Shown: positions 6,900-16,400 of the stretch, in pieces
How positions within the stretch are numbered: position 1 is the first letter of the stretch
Layout of the letters: the number at the start of each line of letters is the position of its first letter
DNA from: an uncultured Treponema sp.
Lineage (GTDB): Bacteria; Spirochaetota; Spirochaetia; Treponematales; Treponemataceae
Length of the DNA: 26,542 bases
Reading direction: 5' to 3'
NCBI GenBank assembly: GCA_905372265.1
Contig: CAJPOL010000017.1
Coordinates: forward strand, 1-26,542
Notes under the pieces: generated by a model
What the model was told of the DNA's origin: nothing
The model's database searches: none
The model's input: the letters and a program-made list of their open reading frames with translations, nothing else
Translations under genes and position numbers: made by a program

Positions 6900-9677
6900 A
6901 TGAAACAGAAGAGCCGTAATTGTATGTATGTATGTATGTTGTTTGCGTTTACGCTGGTTTCGGCGTGCAAACAAACCGTCAGTGAGCCGTCTGCGTCTGC
7001 CGTTCCGCTACCGCCTGTTCCCCCTATTCATACAACACCGCTTTCCGTTACAACACAGCCTGAAGATGTCGCGGTTATAAAAAGCGCTGCTGCTCAGTTG
7101 ACTGTTAGCGCTGCACATACGGGCGGAGCGGCGGTCTCATATCAATGGTATTCAACCGCAAAAAAGAAAAATTCCGGCGGTGTGCCGATAAGCAACGCTA
7201 CTGCTGCATCGTATACTGTTCCGACCTCTGAGGAAGGAACTTTCTATTATTACTGTACTGTGCGCACTGCAGATAGCGAAGTAACAACCCGGATTATAAC
7301 GGTTATGGTATACCGCAATGGCGCAATCACACCGGTTGACTGTAACGGATCCGCATCGGGTTTAGGCTGGGAGTCTTCCTCATGGCCGCTCGGTTCTGTC
7401 AAATCGGGAAACCAAATCGAATTTGCCGTCTATTCAAAACACGCGGAACGGATGTTGCTTGAAATTTATGATCATCCATACGGGCACGGAGAAACCGCCG
7501 CTTTCTTTATGGAAAAAGGAACCGATAATATCTGGCGCGCAAAGCTTGATATTTCCAATGCGGGACTTGCAGCCGTCTACTATGCATTCCGCGCGTGGGG
7601 CCCGAATTGGCCGTACGATACCGCATGGACACGCGGATCGGATGTAGGATTCAGCAGCGATGTCGATGCTGACGGCAACCGCTTTAATCCGAATAAGGCG
7701 CTCTTTGATCCCTATGCGCGGGAGCTTTCACACGACAAGTCCGATCCTGCCGCACTGAACGGAAAAGACGGTACGATCTATGCAAGCGGCGCTGCAAACC
7801 GCACCGAAGATACCGGCAAGTATGCGCCGAAAGCGGTTGTTATTGATGACGCAACGCCCGTTTCCACTTACAAAGGAATTGCGCAAAAAGATGCAATTAT
7901 TTATGAGGCTCATGTACGCGGCCTTACCAAACATGCTTCCGCTTCAAGTCTCGCTTCGATTTTAGGCGGCTTTGACGGCTTTTCCTCTGTTGTCAATATC
8001 CCTGAGAACGAACGCGGCACCTACGCAGGCGCTGCAAAAATGGCTCCGTATCTTAAAGCGCTCGGAGTCAACACTATTGAGTTATTGCCGGTGCATGAAA
8101 GCGATAACGACGGCAATCCCGACAACGAGGCGACTCCCTTTAGTCAATTCTGGGGCTATATGACCTACGGGTACTTTGCACCCGACCGCCGCTATTCTTC
8201 CGATAAAACGCCGGGCGGCCCGACGCGGGAATTTAAAGAGATGGTGCGCAGTTTCCATGAAGCCGGTATTGAGGTGTATCTGGATGTTGTGTATAACCAT
8301 ACGGGAGAAGGCGGCTTATGGAATTCCTCCGATCCGTCAAAAGCGGGCGTTGACTTTTTACGCGGACTTGATAACAGCGAATACTATTGTCTTGTACCGA
8401 GCGACAAAAGACGATACTGGGAAACAACCGGCTGCGGCAATAACCTCCGCTGCGATAACGAACCGGTTTACCGGCTGGTCATGGATTCGCTTAAATACTG
8501 GACGGAGCAGATGGGCGTAGACGGCTTCCGGTTTGACTTAGCTCCTGTTTTGGGACAAGAGTTTGTAGGCGACAAATGGTGGTTCTCTTCGAGTGCGCGG
8601 CTGATAAACGATATCAGCTCCTATGCACAGAGCCAAAATATCGAAGTCATTGCGGAAGCATGGGCGGCCGCAGGCGAGGACAGCTATCAGGTCGGCAATT
8701 ACCCCGCAGGATGGGGCGAATGGAACGGACGGTACCGCGATGCCGCCCGCCGGTACTTAAACCATATCAAAATAGGCGCGGCGAATGGAAATGAAATCGG
8801 CTATCCTACCGCTTTACACGGCGACTACGGCCATTTTAACGATCAGGGCGGCGCCTGCAAAACGGTGAACTTTATTACCGCGCATGACGGCTTCACGCTT
8901 GCCGACCTGGTAAGCTATACCGGCAGAGCGCAAAATGAGGCAAATACCTGGCCGTTCGGACCCTCAAACGGAGGAAACGAAAATAACGATTCAACGACGT
9001 CCGGAGGCGATCACGCGCTGCGCCGTCAGCGGATCCGCAATGCGTTTACGTTTTTGATGTTTTCGCGCGGGGTACCGATGATTGTCTACGGCGATGAGTT
9101 CGGCAGAACGCAGAACGGCAACAACAATCCCTATAATGTTGACGGACTTGCCACATGGAACAACTACGAAATGATCAGCGCCGATGCCCCTAACGCTGTT
9201 CCGGGCGGCTATCACAATAACCTTGGAACCGATTCACATGCCGACGGGAAAAATGCGCTCTTCCTCTTTGCGCAGCACGTGCTGAACTTGCGTAAAAACG
9301 AACCGGCGCTGCGGCAAGCCGATTACGCTATGCAAATTGAATACGCAAAAGCAGACGGCTCGGCGGGTTTTAACGACAGATCCGATTGGGCATGCCGGAT
9401 GCACATCAAAGGCAGCGCCGTAGCCGGCGGCAGCGATTATATCGTCTGTCTCAACATGTGGACGGACAGTGTAAATTTTAAGCTGCCGTCCGCCTCCGCC
9501 GGTAAAAAGTGGATGCGCATCATCGATACCGGAAGCTGGGCGGAAAAGAATGATGCAAACCATGCCTACAATAATTTTTGGCGTGAAAACGATCCGAACA
9601 TTTACGGAGGAGCGAATATCAGCGACTACGGCGTCAATGCGCACTCAATCGTTGTTTTTAAAGAGGTGGCGCAGTAG
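6900..9677 (+). CDS. Exported GH13 isoamylase/debranching-type glycosidase, lipoprotein with Ig-like domain
   Basis: This 925-residue protein should cleave alpha-1,6 branches in glycogen- or amylopectin-like glucans. A signal peptide ends in lipobox V-S-A-C with lipidated Cys23. A proline-rich linker follows (24-50), then an Ig-like domain (about 50-138, with Y-Q-W-Y and F-Y-Y-Y-C), then a CBM48-like N-domain (about 155-270). The GH13 barrel has D-V-V-Y-N-H-T-G-E-G-G, G-F-R-F-D546, A-E586-A-W and A-H-D663-G-F, which supply nucleophile, acid/base and stabiliser. N-E-N-N-D-S-T-T-S-G-G and G-D-E-F-G-R-T-Q-N-G-N-N-N resemble GlgX/isoamylase (GH13_11). Those relatives are usually cytoplasmic, so the lipoprotein form implies use of external or periplasmic glycogen. 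The start ATG 6900 follows AAAGGGG. The gene stands alone between divergent tsaD and convergent EF-G. Confidence 0.9.
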   Translation: MKQKSRNCMYVCMLFAFTLVSACKQTVSEPSASAVPLPPVPPIHTTPLSVTTQPEDVAVIKSAAAQLTVSAAHTGGAAVSYQWYSTAKKKNSGGVPISNATAASYTVPTSEEGTFYYYCTVRTADSEVTTRIITVMVYRNGAITPVDCNGSASGLGWESSSWPLGSVKSGNQIEFAVYSKHAERMLLEIYDHPYGHGETAAFFMEKGTDNIWRAKLDISNAGLAAVYYAFRAWGPNWPYDTAWTRGSDVGFSSDVDADGNRFNPNKALFDPYARELSHDKSDPAALNGKDGTIYASGAANRTEDTGKYAPKAVVIDDATPVSTYKGIAQKDAIIYEAHVRGLTKHASASSLASILGGFDGFSSVVNIPENERGTYAGAAKMAPYLKALGVNTIELLPVHESDNDGNPDNEATPFSQFWGYMTYGYFAPDRRYSSDKTPGGPTREFKEMVRSFHEAGIEVYLDVVYNHTGEGGLWNSSDPSKAGVDFLRGLDNSEYYCLVPSDKRRYWETTGCGNNLRCDNEPVYRLVMDSLKYWTEQMGVDGFRFDLAPVLGQEFVGDKWWFSSSARLINDISSYAQSQNIEVIAEAWAAAGEDSYQVGNYPAGWGEWNGRYRDAARRYLNHIKIGAANGNEIGYPTALHGDYGHFNDQGGACKTVNFITAHDGFTLADLVSYTGRAQNEANTWPFGPSNGGNENNDSTTSGGDHALRRQRIRNAFTFLMFSRGVPMIVYGDEFGRTQNGNNNPYNVDGLATWNNYEMISADAPNAVPGGYHNNLGTDSHADGKNALFLFAQHVLNLRKNEPALRQADYAMQIEYAKADGSAGFNDRSDWACRMHIKGSAVAGGSDYIVCLNMWTDSVNFKLPSASAGKKWMRIIDTGSWAEKNDANHAYNNFWRENDPNIYGGANISDYGVNAHSIVVFKEVAQ
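6921..6939 (+). repeat. TGTA tetranucleotide repeat within a lipoprotein signal peptide
   Basis: Four perfect TGTA units plus a partial fifth (TGT) cover 6921-6939. They encode residues 8-13 of the GH13 lipoprotein (C-M-Y-V-C-M). Gain or loss of one 4-base unit would shift the frame inside the signal peptide. The repeat also offers ATG codons in more than one frame. Confidence 0.9.
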
Positions 9678-9711
9678 GGGCTAAGCGCCATCATACTTTG
9701 CAATTTCCGCC

Positions 9712-9746
9712 GGCTCTCGGCCGTTTTTCAGCTAGCTGCCGAGACC
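9712..9746. terminator. Possible bidirectional terminator between the GH13 gene and EF-G gene
   Basis: GGCTCTCGGC (9712-9721) pairs with GCCGAGACC (9738-9746) with one bulged C. The 16-base loop contains the EF-G stop codon. A T-rich stretch (CTTTCTTTATTTC) follows on the plus strand. The T-tract is not clean, so this is a weak prediction. Confidence 0.35.
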
Positions 9747-11795
9747 GCCTTTCTTTATTTCAAAATGGCTAAAGCTCATCGTAAAAGCTGCCCTGCCTTG
9801 GGTAACGGAACGTAAATCGGTCGAAAACCCGAAGAGCTTAGCCATCGGCGCCTGAGCATGAACAACATCGATGTTCGGCTTGGAATCCATACCGAGCACC
9901 ATGCCGCCGCGTTGAGTCATTTGACTCATAGCATCCCCGACAAATTCTTTCGGACAGAGGATATCGACATTCATAACCGGTTCAAGCAGCTCAGGAGCGG
10001 CTTTCCGGCATGCTTCATCAAAGCCTATTGCAGCGGCGGCTTCAAATGCAAAGGGCGTTGCAGTCAGCTCGTCGTATTCGGCATCGATCAGCGTTACGCC
10101 GATATCGGCGCATGGGTAGCCGTATTGAATACCGGAATTAAAAGCCCCGCGGACGGCATGTTCTACGGCTTCAATAATTTCTTCAGGCAAGCTGTGCGCT
10201 TGCGCAGCGCCTCCTGCCGCTATCTTAACCGTGTTTTTAAAGACATTTCCCGTACCGCGTTCAAGCGGTTCGACTCGGAGCGTCAGCTGCGCTGATTGCT
10301 CCTTCCCGCCGAGCACTTTACTGTAGCGTTCGGTGTGTTCCGCCGTTTTGGTTATCGATTCACGATAGGTTACCTGCGGTTTTCCGATACGGGCTTCAAC
10401 CTTAAAATCCTGTACCATGCGCGTAGTCAGCACATCCAGATGCAGTTCCCCCATACCGGAGATAATCAGTTGACCCGTCTCGGTATCTTCACGGCTTATG
10501 AATGTAGGATCTTCCCGCGATAAAATAGTGAGCGTCTCTTTCAGCTTATCGCTCTCCGAAAGGCTTTTCGGTTCAATAGCGACGGAGATAACAGGCTCGG
10601 GAAACTGCATGGATTCAAGCAGCACCGGAAGTCCTTCACTGCCGATAGTATCGCCGGTTTGCGCCAGTTTGAGACCGATCAGTACGGCAATATCGCCTGC
10701 CTCTGCACAGTCAAGAGGCTCCGATTTATTGGAATGCATCCGTAAAATACGGTTCACCCGCTCCCGCTTCTTTTTACCGGTATTGTACACTTGGTCGCCT
10801 GTTTTAATTTTGCCTGAATACATGCGGACATAGCAGAGTGCTCCCGCTTCGCGGTCATACTGAATTTTGAACACCAAGCCGAGCGGCGCTCCCTCCGGCT
10901 TGCAGGGAATAGAAATAGGCGTTTCTTTTTTTACTTGAATGCCTTCTGCCGGGCCGACTTCATCAGGCGCAGGCAGATAATCCACGATCGCATCGATGAG
11001 CGGCTGAATGCCGATGTTACGCCGCGAGGCGCCGCATAAGAACGGGATATATTGGCGCTTGAGGACTGCCGCACGAATTTCTTTTTTAATCAATTCAGCA
11101 GGAACCGGCTCTCCTTCCAAAATCAGGTCGGTTACCGTATCGGAATGCGCCGAAATAACATCCAGCATCTTTTCACGGTAGTTTTCCGCATCTGCCCGAT
11201 GCGCTTGTGAAAGAGGAGTTCGGGTAAATGTTTCTCCCTCGCTTTCCGCATCCCAATGAATTTCTTCCATTGTAATAAGGTCAATAACGCCTTCAAAGTT
11301 TTCGGCGCTTCCAATGGGTATTTCGACCGGCATCACCGTACATCCGAATTTTGCCTGTACGTCTTCCATGGCGGCAAAAAAGTCGGCGCCGGTTCTATCC
11401 ATTTTGTTTACAAAGCAGATGCGCGGTACATGGTAATGATCCGCCTGCCGCCATACCGTTTCGGTTTGCGGCTGTACCCCGCCGACTGCGCAGAGCACCG
11501 CAACAGCGCCGTCAAGCACCCTCAATGAGCGTTCAACTTCCGCAGTAAAATCGACGTGTCCGGGCGTGTCGATGATGTTAATCTGATGATCGCGCCAATA
11601 TGTTGTCGTTGCTGCACTTTGAATAGTAATACCGCGGTCTTGCTCCTGCTGCATCCAATCCATTGCGGCAGCGCCGTCATCAATTTCTCCGATACGGTGA
11701 ATTTTTCCGGTATAAAAAAGAATACGTTCTGTTGTCGTTGTTTTTCCGGCATCGATATGCGCCATGATGCCGATGTTACGCATAGTATTAAGCAC
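9732..11795 (-). CDS. fusA: Elongation factor G (stand-alone paralogue type)
   Basis: EF-G is the GTPase that drives tRNA-mRNA translocation and, with RRF, ribosome recycling. The 687-residue product has all G motifs: A-H-I-D-A-G-K-T-T (12-20), R-G-I-T-I (54-58), D-T-P-G-H (76-80) and N-K-M-D (130-133), followed by EF-G domains II-V to the C-terminus. The gene lies outside any ribosomal-protein (str) operon. Spirochaetes commonly carry two EF-Gs, and in Borrelia one serves translocation and the other recycling. I cannot tell from the sequence which one this is. The start is GTG 11795, because AAGGAG at 11802-11807 (minus) sits six bases upstream. The first in-frame ATG is at 11783. The gene is convergent with the GH13 gene and divergent from ydbC-tyrS. 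Confidence 0.9.
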   Translation of the reverse strand: MLNTMRNIGIMAHIDAGKTTTTERILFYTGKIHRIGEIDDGAAAMDWMQQEQDRGITIQSAATTTYWRDHQINIIDTPGHVDFTAEVERSLRVLDGAVAVLCAVGGVQPQTETVWRQADHYHVPRICFVNKMDRTGADFFAAMEDVQAKFGCTVMPVEIPIGSAENFEGVIDLITMEEIHWDAESEGETFTRTPLSQAHRADAENYREKMLDVISAHSDTVTDLILEGEPVPAELIKKEIRAAVLKRQYIPFLCGASRRNIGIQPLIDAIVDYLPAPDEVGPAEGIQVKKETPISIPCKPEGAPLGLVFKIQYDREAGALCYVRMYSGKIKTGDQVYNTGKKKRERVNRILRMHSNKSEPLDCAEAGDIAVLIGLKLAQTGDTIGSEGLPVLLESMQFPEPVISVAIEPKSLSESDKLKETLTILSREDPTFISREDTETGQLIISGMGELHLDVLTTRMVQDFKVEARIGKPQVTYRESITKTAEHTERYSKVLGGKEQSAQLTLRVEPLERGTGNVFKNTVKIAAGGAAQAHSLPEEIIEAVEHAVRGAFNSGIQYGYPCADIGVTLIDAEYDELTATPFAFEAAAAIGFDEACRKAAPELLEPVMNVDILCPKEFVGDAMSQMTQRGGMVLGMDSKPNIDVVHAQAPMAKLFGFSTDLRSVTQGRAAFTMSFSHFEIKKGGLGS

Positions 11796-11822
11796 GTCAT
11801 GCTCCTTTTTTTATGAGCAATG

Positions 11823-11831
11823 ACTATACCA
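11823..11831 (-). promoter_or_regulatory. Extended -10 promoter of the EF-G gene
   Basis: On the minus strand TGG-TATAGT (complement of 11823-11831) forms an extended -10 element. No good -35 is present, which is usual for this class. A start near 11816 leaves a short leader that includes the AAGGAG ribosome site at 11802-11807. Confidence 0.45.
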
Positions 11832-11953
11832 GAAAAAACGAAGTTAAGGAAGATGCCGCAATAGGGATTCAAAGGGTGAGTAAAATTTGCAAAGTAAGTA
11901 CACCCTAGCCGTGCAGTAAGGCTTTGTGCTATATACTGTGCAAGGAGTTTTGT

Positions 11954-12187
11954 ATGGCGGAAGAGTTCAGCTACGAGATCACACAAAAACACGGAGTCTT
12001 ATCAACCTCAAAGGGCGGATGGACGTTGGAGCTTAATTCTGTTGCATGGAACGGCCGCAGTCCGAAGTTTGACATTCGGAGCTGGTCGCCCGACCATGAA
12101 AAAATGGGAAAAGGAATCACCCTCACTGCGGAAGAAATCATTGCGCTCAAAGACTTACTGAATAATCTGCACATACAGGGGCTGTAA
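11954..12187 (+). CDS. YdbC/PC4-family small nucleic-acid-binding protein
   Basis: This 77-residue protein matches the YdbC-type PC4 family by its W-x-x-E-L-N-x-V-x-W-N-G-R-x-x-K-x-D-I-R-x-W-S core (about 23-45), D-H-E-K-M-G-K-G-I-T-L-T (47-58) and a C-terminal helix. PC4 relatives bind single-stranded nucleic acid. The cellular role of the bacterial version is not established. ATG 11954 is chosen because AAGGAG (11942-11947) lies six bases upstream; the frame is open slightly further 5'. A single base separates its stop from the tyrS ATG, so the two are almost certainly co-transcribed and coupled. Confidence 0.85.
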   Translation: MAEEFSYEITQKHGVLSTSKGGWTLELNSVAWNGRSPKFDIRSWSPDHEKMGKGITLTAEEIIALKDLLNNLHIQGL

Positions 12188-12188
12188 G

Positions 12189-13409
12189 ATGAATAAGGCA
12201 TTACAAACCTTAATCGACCGCGGTTTCTTTCAACAGTGTACCAATAAAGAAGGGCTGTCGGCGTTGATGGACAAAGAGCCGGTTGTTTTTTATATCGGAA
12301 CCGATCCGACCGGCGGCAGTTTACATATCGGACACCTCGTACCCCAGTTTGCGCTGAGGCATTTACGCAATGCAGGTCATACCGGTATAGCGCTCATCGG
12401 CGGAGGAACAGGGCGCATCGGCGATCCGTCTGGAAAAACGGAAATGCGGAAAATGCTTGACTATAGTGAGCTTGATACAAATGTGGAGAAAATCAAAGCC
12501 CAGCTTGACCGCTTTATCGGATTTGACGGTAAAACGGCTTTTGCCGCCAATAATAAAGAATGGCTCGCCGGGCTCAATTACATTGATTTCCTGCGCGATA
12601 TCGGCTCATGTTTTTCGGTAAACAAAATGCTTTCCTATGAAGCCTATAAGATACGCATGGAAACAGGCCTTTCTTTTATCGAATTCAATTACCAGCTGCT
12701 GCAAAGCTATGACTTTCTGATGCTGCATAAAAACTATCACTGTAATTTGCAAATAGGCGGTGATGATCAGTGGGGTAATATCGTTGCCGGAGTTGACTTA
12801 GTACGCCGCAAAACCGGAGATGAAGTATTCGGACTGACCTTTCCGCTGATTACGCGCAGCGACGGTAAAAAGATGGGAAAAACGGAAAAAGGAGCGCTCT
12901 TTTTGGATCCGGAACTTACTTCCGTATTCGACTTTTTCCAATATTGGCGCAACGTTGCCGATGCCGACGTACGTAAATTCATGCTGCTCTTTACTTTTTT
13001 ACCGATTGAGACAATCGACGCTGTATGCGCAGGCAACATCAACGAGGCGAAAGAGCGGCTCGCATGGGAAGTTACCAAAGAAATACATGGAAAAGAGGCA
13101 GCTGATTCTGCCGCGGCAGGCGCAAAAGCTGCATTCGGAGGCGGAGGCGATAAAACAGCCATGCCGACTGTAGAGCTTTCCCGCGAGGACTTTGTACGGG
13201 GAATATCCGCCATTGATATATTTACACTCAGCAAGTTGTGCGCCACTAAAAGCGATGCCCGCCGCTTGATTGAACAGGGCGGAGCTTTTGCTGCCGGTCA
13301 GCCGATCACCGACTTAAAAGCAGTACTGACCGAATCGTTATTGGATGAAGAGGGCGAACTGATTCTCCGCGCAGGTAAAAAACGGTTTATCCGTATCGTT
13401 ACGCGTTAA
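12189..13409 (+). CDS. tyrS: Tyrosyl-tRNA synthetase
   Basis: The enzyme charges tRNA-Tyr with tyrosine (class I synthetase). The 406-residue product has the HIGH motif at 46-49 in G-G-S-L-H-I-G-H-L, the G-G-G-T-G-R-I-G-D-P-S-G-K block typical of TyrRS, Q-I-G-G-D-D-Q-W-G-N-I, and a KMSKS-equivalent K228-M-G-K-T232. An S4 RNA-binding domain occupies about 340-400 (L-S-K-L-C-A-T-K-S-D-A-R-R-L-I-E-Q-G). The length is normal. The start lies one base after the stop of the PC4-like gene, with AGGGG inside that gene's last codons as ribosome site. The AddA-like gene begins 7 bases downstream. I see no T-box leader, so any tyrosine control is not apparent. Confidence 0.95.
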   Translation: MNKALQTLIDRGFFQQCTNKEGLSALMDKEPVVFYIGTDPTGGSLHIGHLVPQFALRHLRNAGHTGIALIGGGTGRIGDPSGKTEMRKMLDYSELDTNVEKIKAQLDRFIGFDGKTAFAANNKEWLAGLNYIDFLRDIGSCFSVNKMLSYEAYKIRMETGLSFIEFNYQLLQSYDFLMLHKNYHCNLQIGGDDQWGNIVAGVDLVRRKTGDEVFGLTFPLITRSDGKKMGKTEKGALFLDPELTSVFDFFQYWRNVADADVRKFMLLFTFLPIETIDAVCAGNINEAKERLAWEVTKEIHGKEAADSAAAGAKAAFGGGGDKTAMPTVELSREDFVRGISAIDIFTLSKLCATKSDARRLIEQGGAFAAGQPITDLKAVLTESLLDEEGELILRAGKKRFIRIVTR

Positions 13410-13416
13410 AGCCGCC

Positions 13417-16400
13417 ATGATCGATATTTGCAGCGGCTTAAATGAAAATCAGGAAAAAGCCGTTAAAATACAGACAAATGCGGTAGTAGCCGCAGGAGCA
13501 GGTTCGGGCAAAACAAAGGTGCTGGCAAGCAGGTATGTCTACCTGATTACCGAGAAAGGGTTTCAAGTCGATGCCATTCTCGCCCTCACCTTTACCGAAG
13601 ATGCGGCAGCGGAAATGCACCGGCGGATTTATCAGCAGCTGCAAAAAATGCAGGCGGAAACCGATAACACGGTACAGCGGGAACGGGCGCACACTGCGCT
13701 CGATTCTTTTTTTAAGGCGCAGATTATGACCATCGATGCCTTTTGCCGCAAGATAGCCGTTACCGCGTGCCGGAAGTTCGGCATCAGCCCGGACTTTACT
13801 ATCGATCTTGATGAATCGGACAGAATCGCTCGTAATTTGTCGCTGGACTTCTTCCTTGAGCGCCGCTCAGACAGCAGCATGCAATATTTTCTCGGTAATA
13901 AAAGCATTCCGGATTTTCTTGACGGTTTTTTTATAAAAATTCTTACCCGGTATACGGCTGTATCCCGTCCGATCGATTTTGCATCTGCATTTCAGAGGCA
14001 GCAACAAGCAGCCGAGAAATTATTTCACCGCTTTTGCAAAGAAGCGTATGCTAATCTTGAAGCCCTCTCCTCGTATTTTCACAATACCGATACATTTATC
14101 ACCGCTGTAAAAGAAGCATATCAAACCATCCCTCCCATCCCCGTCTCCATCGCGGATCCGCAGTTTCCGGTATTTCTTACCGGATTGGAAAAACTGTGCG
14201 CGGTAAAAAAAACAATCGGCTCAAGAAAGGATAGCGAGGTTGCGGCATGCAAAGAACTCTGCGCCGGCCTTGCAGGAAACTATGCTCAGCTCGTTAACCT
14301 GTATCATTTTTTTACCCACCGGGAAGATATAGAGCATATCTATACGCTCTGCGCAGAACTGCAAAGCCGGTATATTGCCGAGAAAAAACGGCGCAGCGTT
14401 GTCCATTTTGACGATATAGCTAAGCTCGCTGTTGACGCCCTCATCCGCGATCCCGAATTGCGGCTCTTTTACAAACAGCAGATACAGCGTATTATGATAG
14501 ACGAATTTCAGGATAACAACAGCTTGCAGCGTGATCTTTTGTTCTTGCTTGCAGAGAAAGAGGAGCGTACGGCGCAGTCTGTGCCTTCTGCAAGCGATCT
14601 GACTCAGGATAAATTATTTTTTGTCGGAGATGAAAAACAGTCAATCTATGCATTCCGCGGCGCCGATGTCTCCGTTTTCAGAACGCTCTCTCAAGACCTA
14701 CGGCGCAATAACGAAGCCGCTTCCATTAACCTGCAAACCAATTACCGGACGGAACCGGCATTACTCAATTTTTTCAACACGCTTTTTATGCAGGTATTTT
14801 ATTCTCAGGAGCATGAGCCCAAAAGCGGCGCCGTGCCGCCTTACGAAGCCGAATTTACCGGCATCCTCAGTAGGGCAGCCGTTGAAAACCTCAAACCGCA
14901 GGTAGATATTCTGTTTGCCGATGCGAACCGGTTTAAGGAAACTGCGCTCTCCGCTAACGAAGGCGGTACGGCCTTTTTACAGCCTGTCGAATGCGAAGCA
15001 TATACATTGAGCCGGAAAATGATCGCCCTCTATCAAGAAAAAACAGCCGTCTATGACGATACTTTGAAAACGACCCGTCCCTGTCGCTGGTCTGACTTTG
15101 CGGTTCTTCTGCGGACATCAACCCGCCAAGCAGTGTACGAACGCTTTTTCCGGCTGTGCAAAATACCGTATATTTCGGTGCAGCAGCACGGTTTATTCCA
15201 AGATGCGCCGCTCAATGATCTGTGCGCGCTGCTCCGTTTAGCGGTATACCCTCATGACCGGTCAGTCTATGCGCAAGTACTCCGCTCTCCCTTTGTACGG
15301 ATTAACGACCGATCGTTTACGCAGCTGCTCCTGCAAAAGACAGAGCCCTTTGCAGTCAACGCTGCAGCGGGGCTCGAACCGGAAGATCAGCCGTATTTTT
15401 TATCGGCATGCGAATTATTTGAACGCATAAAGCAGTATATGCAGAAGAAGAGTAATGCGGAATTGATTACTGCACTTTGGTATGATGAAGGCTACCGGTA
15501 TCTTCTTCTTAGGGACATGGCATATCACCGGTATCTGGAATTGTACGATTACCTTTTTGCGCTTGCAGCCGAAGCGGATAGCGCCGGTAAAAGCCTTGCA
15601 GCCTTTATTGACGTACTGGTTTCGTATATTCATGCCGAACAGCAGGTAAGTGATATGAACATTCCGCTTGAGCACAGCGGCGATGCTGTTAAGATTATGA
15701 CAGTGCATAAAAGCAAGGGCTTGGAATTTCCGATTGTCTGTATTCCCGATTGCGGTAATGAGGGCAGAACGGAAACAAAAGAAGGTCTGGTTTTCCTGCA
15801 TCAACAGTTAGGCCCGGTACTGCACTTGCCGCAAGACGCTGCGGATTCGCCGCAGGCAAATATTTTTTTTGAGGAGCTTCGGAAAGAAGCGAATGCCAAG
15901 CTCCTTGCGGAAACAAAACGGCTTTTTTATGTGGCGTTGACACGGGCAAAAGTCCGGCTGCTGCTGAGCGGCGTACAAAAAACCGATTGCAAACCGGAAG
16001 AACTGCCTGAGAGCGCCCGCAGTGCGGAGGAAATAGCGCTGCATATCGCGCAGCCTGCAAAAGAAGAAAACAACAAGAGTTTTTTCCAGCTATTGATGCC
16101 TGCGCTTTCTTCAGGCGCCCCGTGCGTGCAGTTTACCGAAATACTGCCGCTTCCGCTCTCGTCCTTGCAGCATATAAAAGAGGATCGATCTCCGCTTCTT
16201 GCCGATTCCGCTCTGATGCATTACCGGAATGCTGTAGAAAAGAGCTTTCCGCTTGCTCAGCCGCGGGTCATTCCCGCAACTCAGTTTGAAAAAGATCGGA
16301 AATTGCTGTACCTCAGCGATGAAAAAATCCTAGAGGAAGCAGATGAAGCCGCTGAAAAGAGCGAAAATATGCCCGAAGAAGAGACGCTCTCCAAGACTGA

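Noticed and set aside
9234..9644. 136-codon minus-strand frame within the GH13 gene
   Set aside because: It is a shadow of a well-supported glycosidase; no start signal and no recognisable product.
11926..11937. Promoter just before the YdbC/PC4-like gene (TGCTATATACT)
   Set aside because: No -35 fits, and a start site from this element would fall on the ribosome site at 11942-11947.
11522..11992. A 156-codon minus-strand frame beginning upstream of the EF-G gene
   Set aside because: It contains the ATG nearest the ribosome site, but it runs in another frame through the highly conserved EF-G GTPase region. GTG 11795 in the EF-G frame is six bases from AAGGAG.
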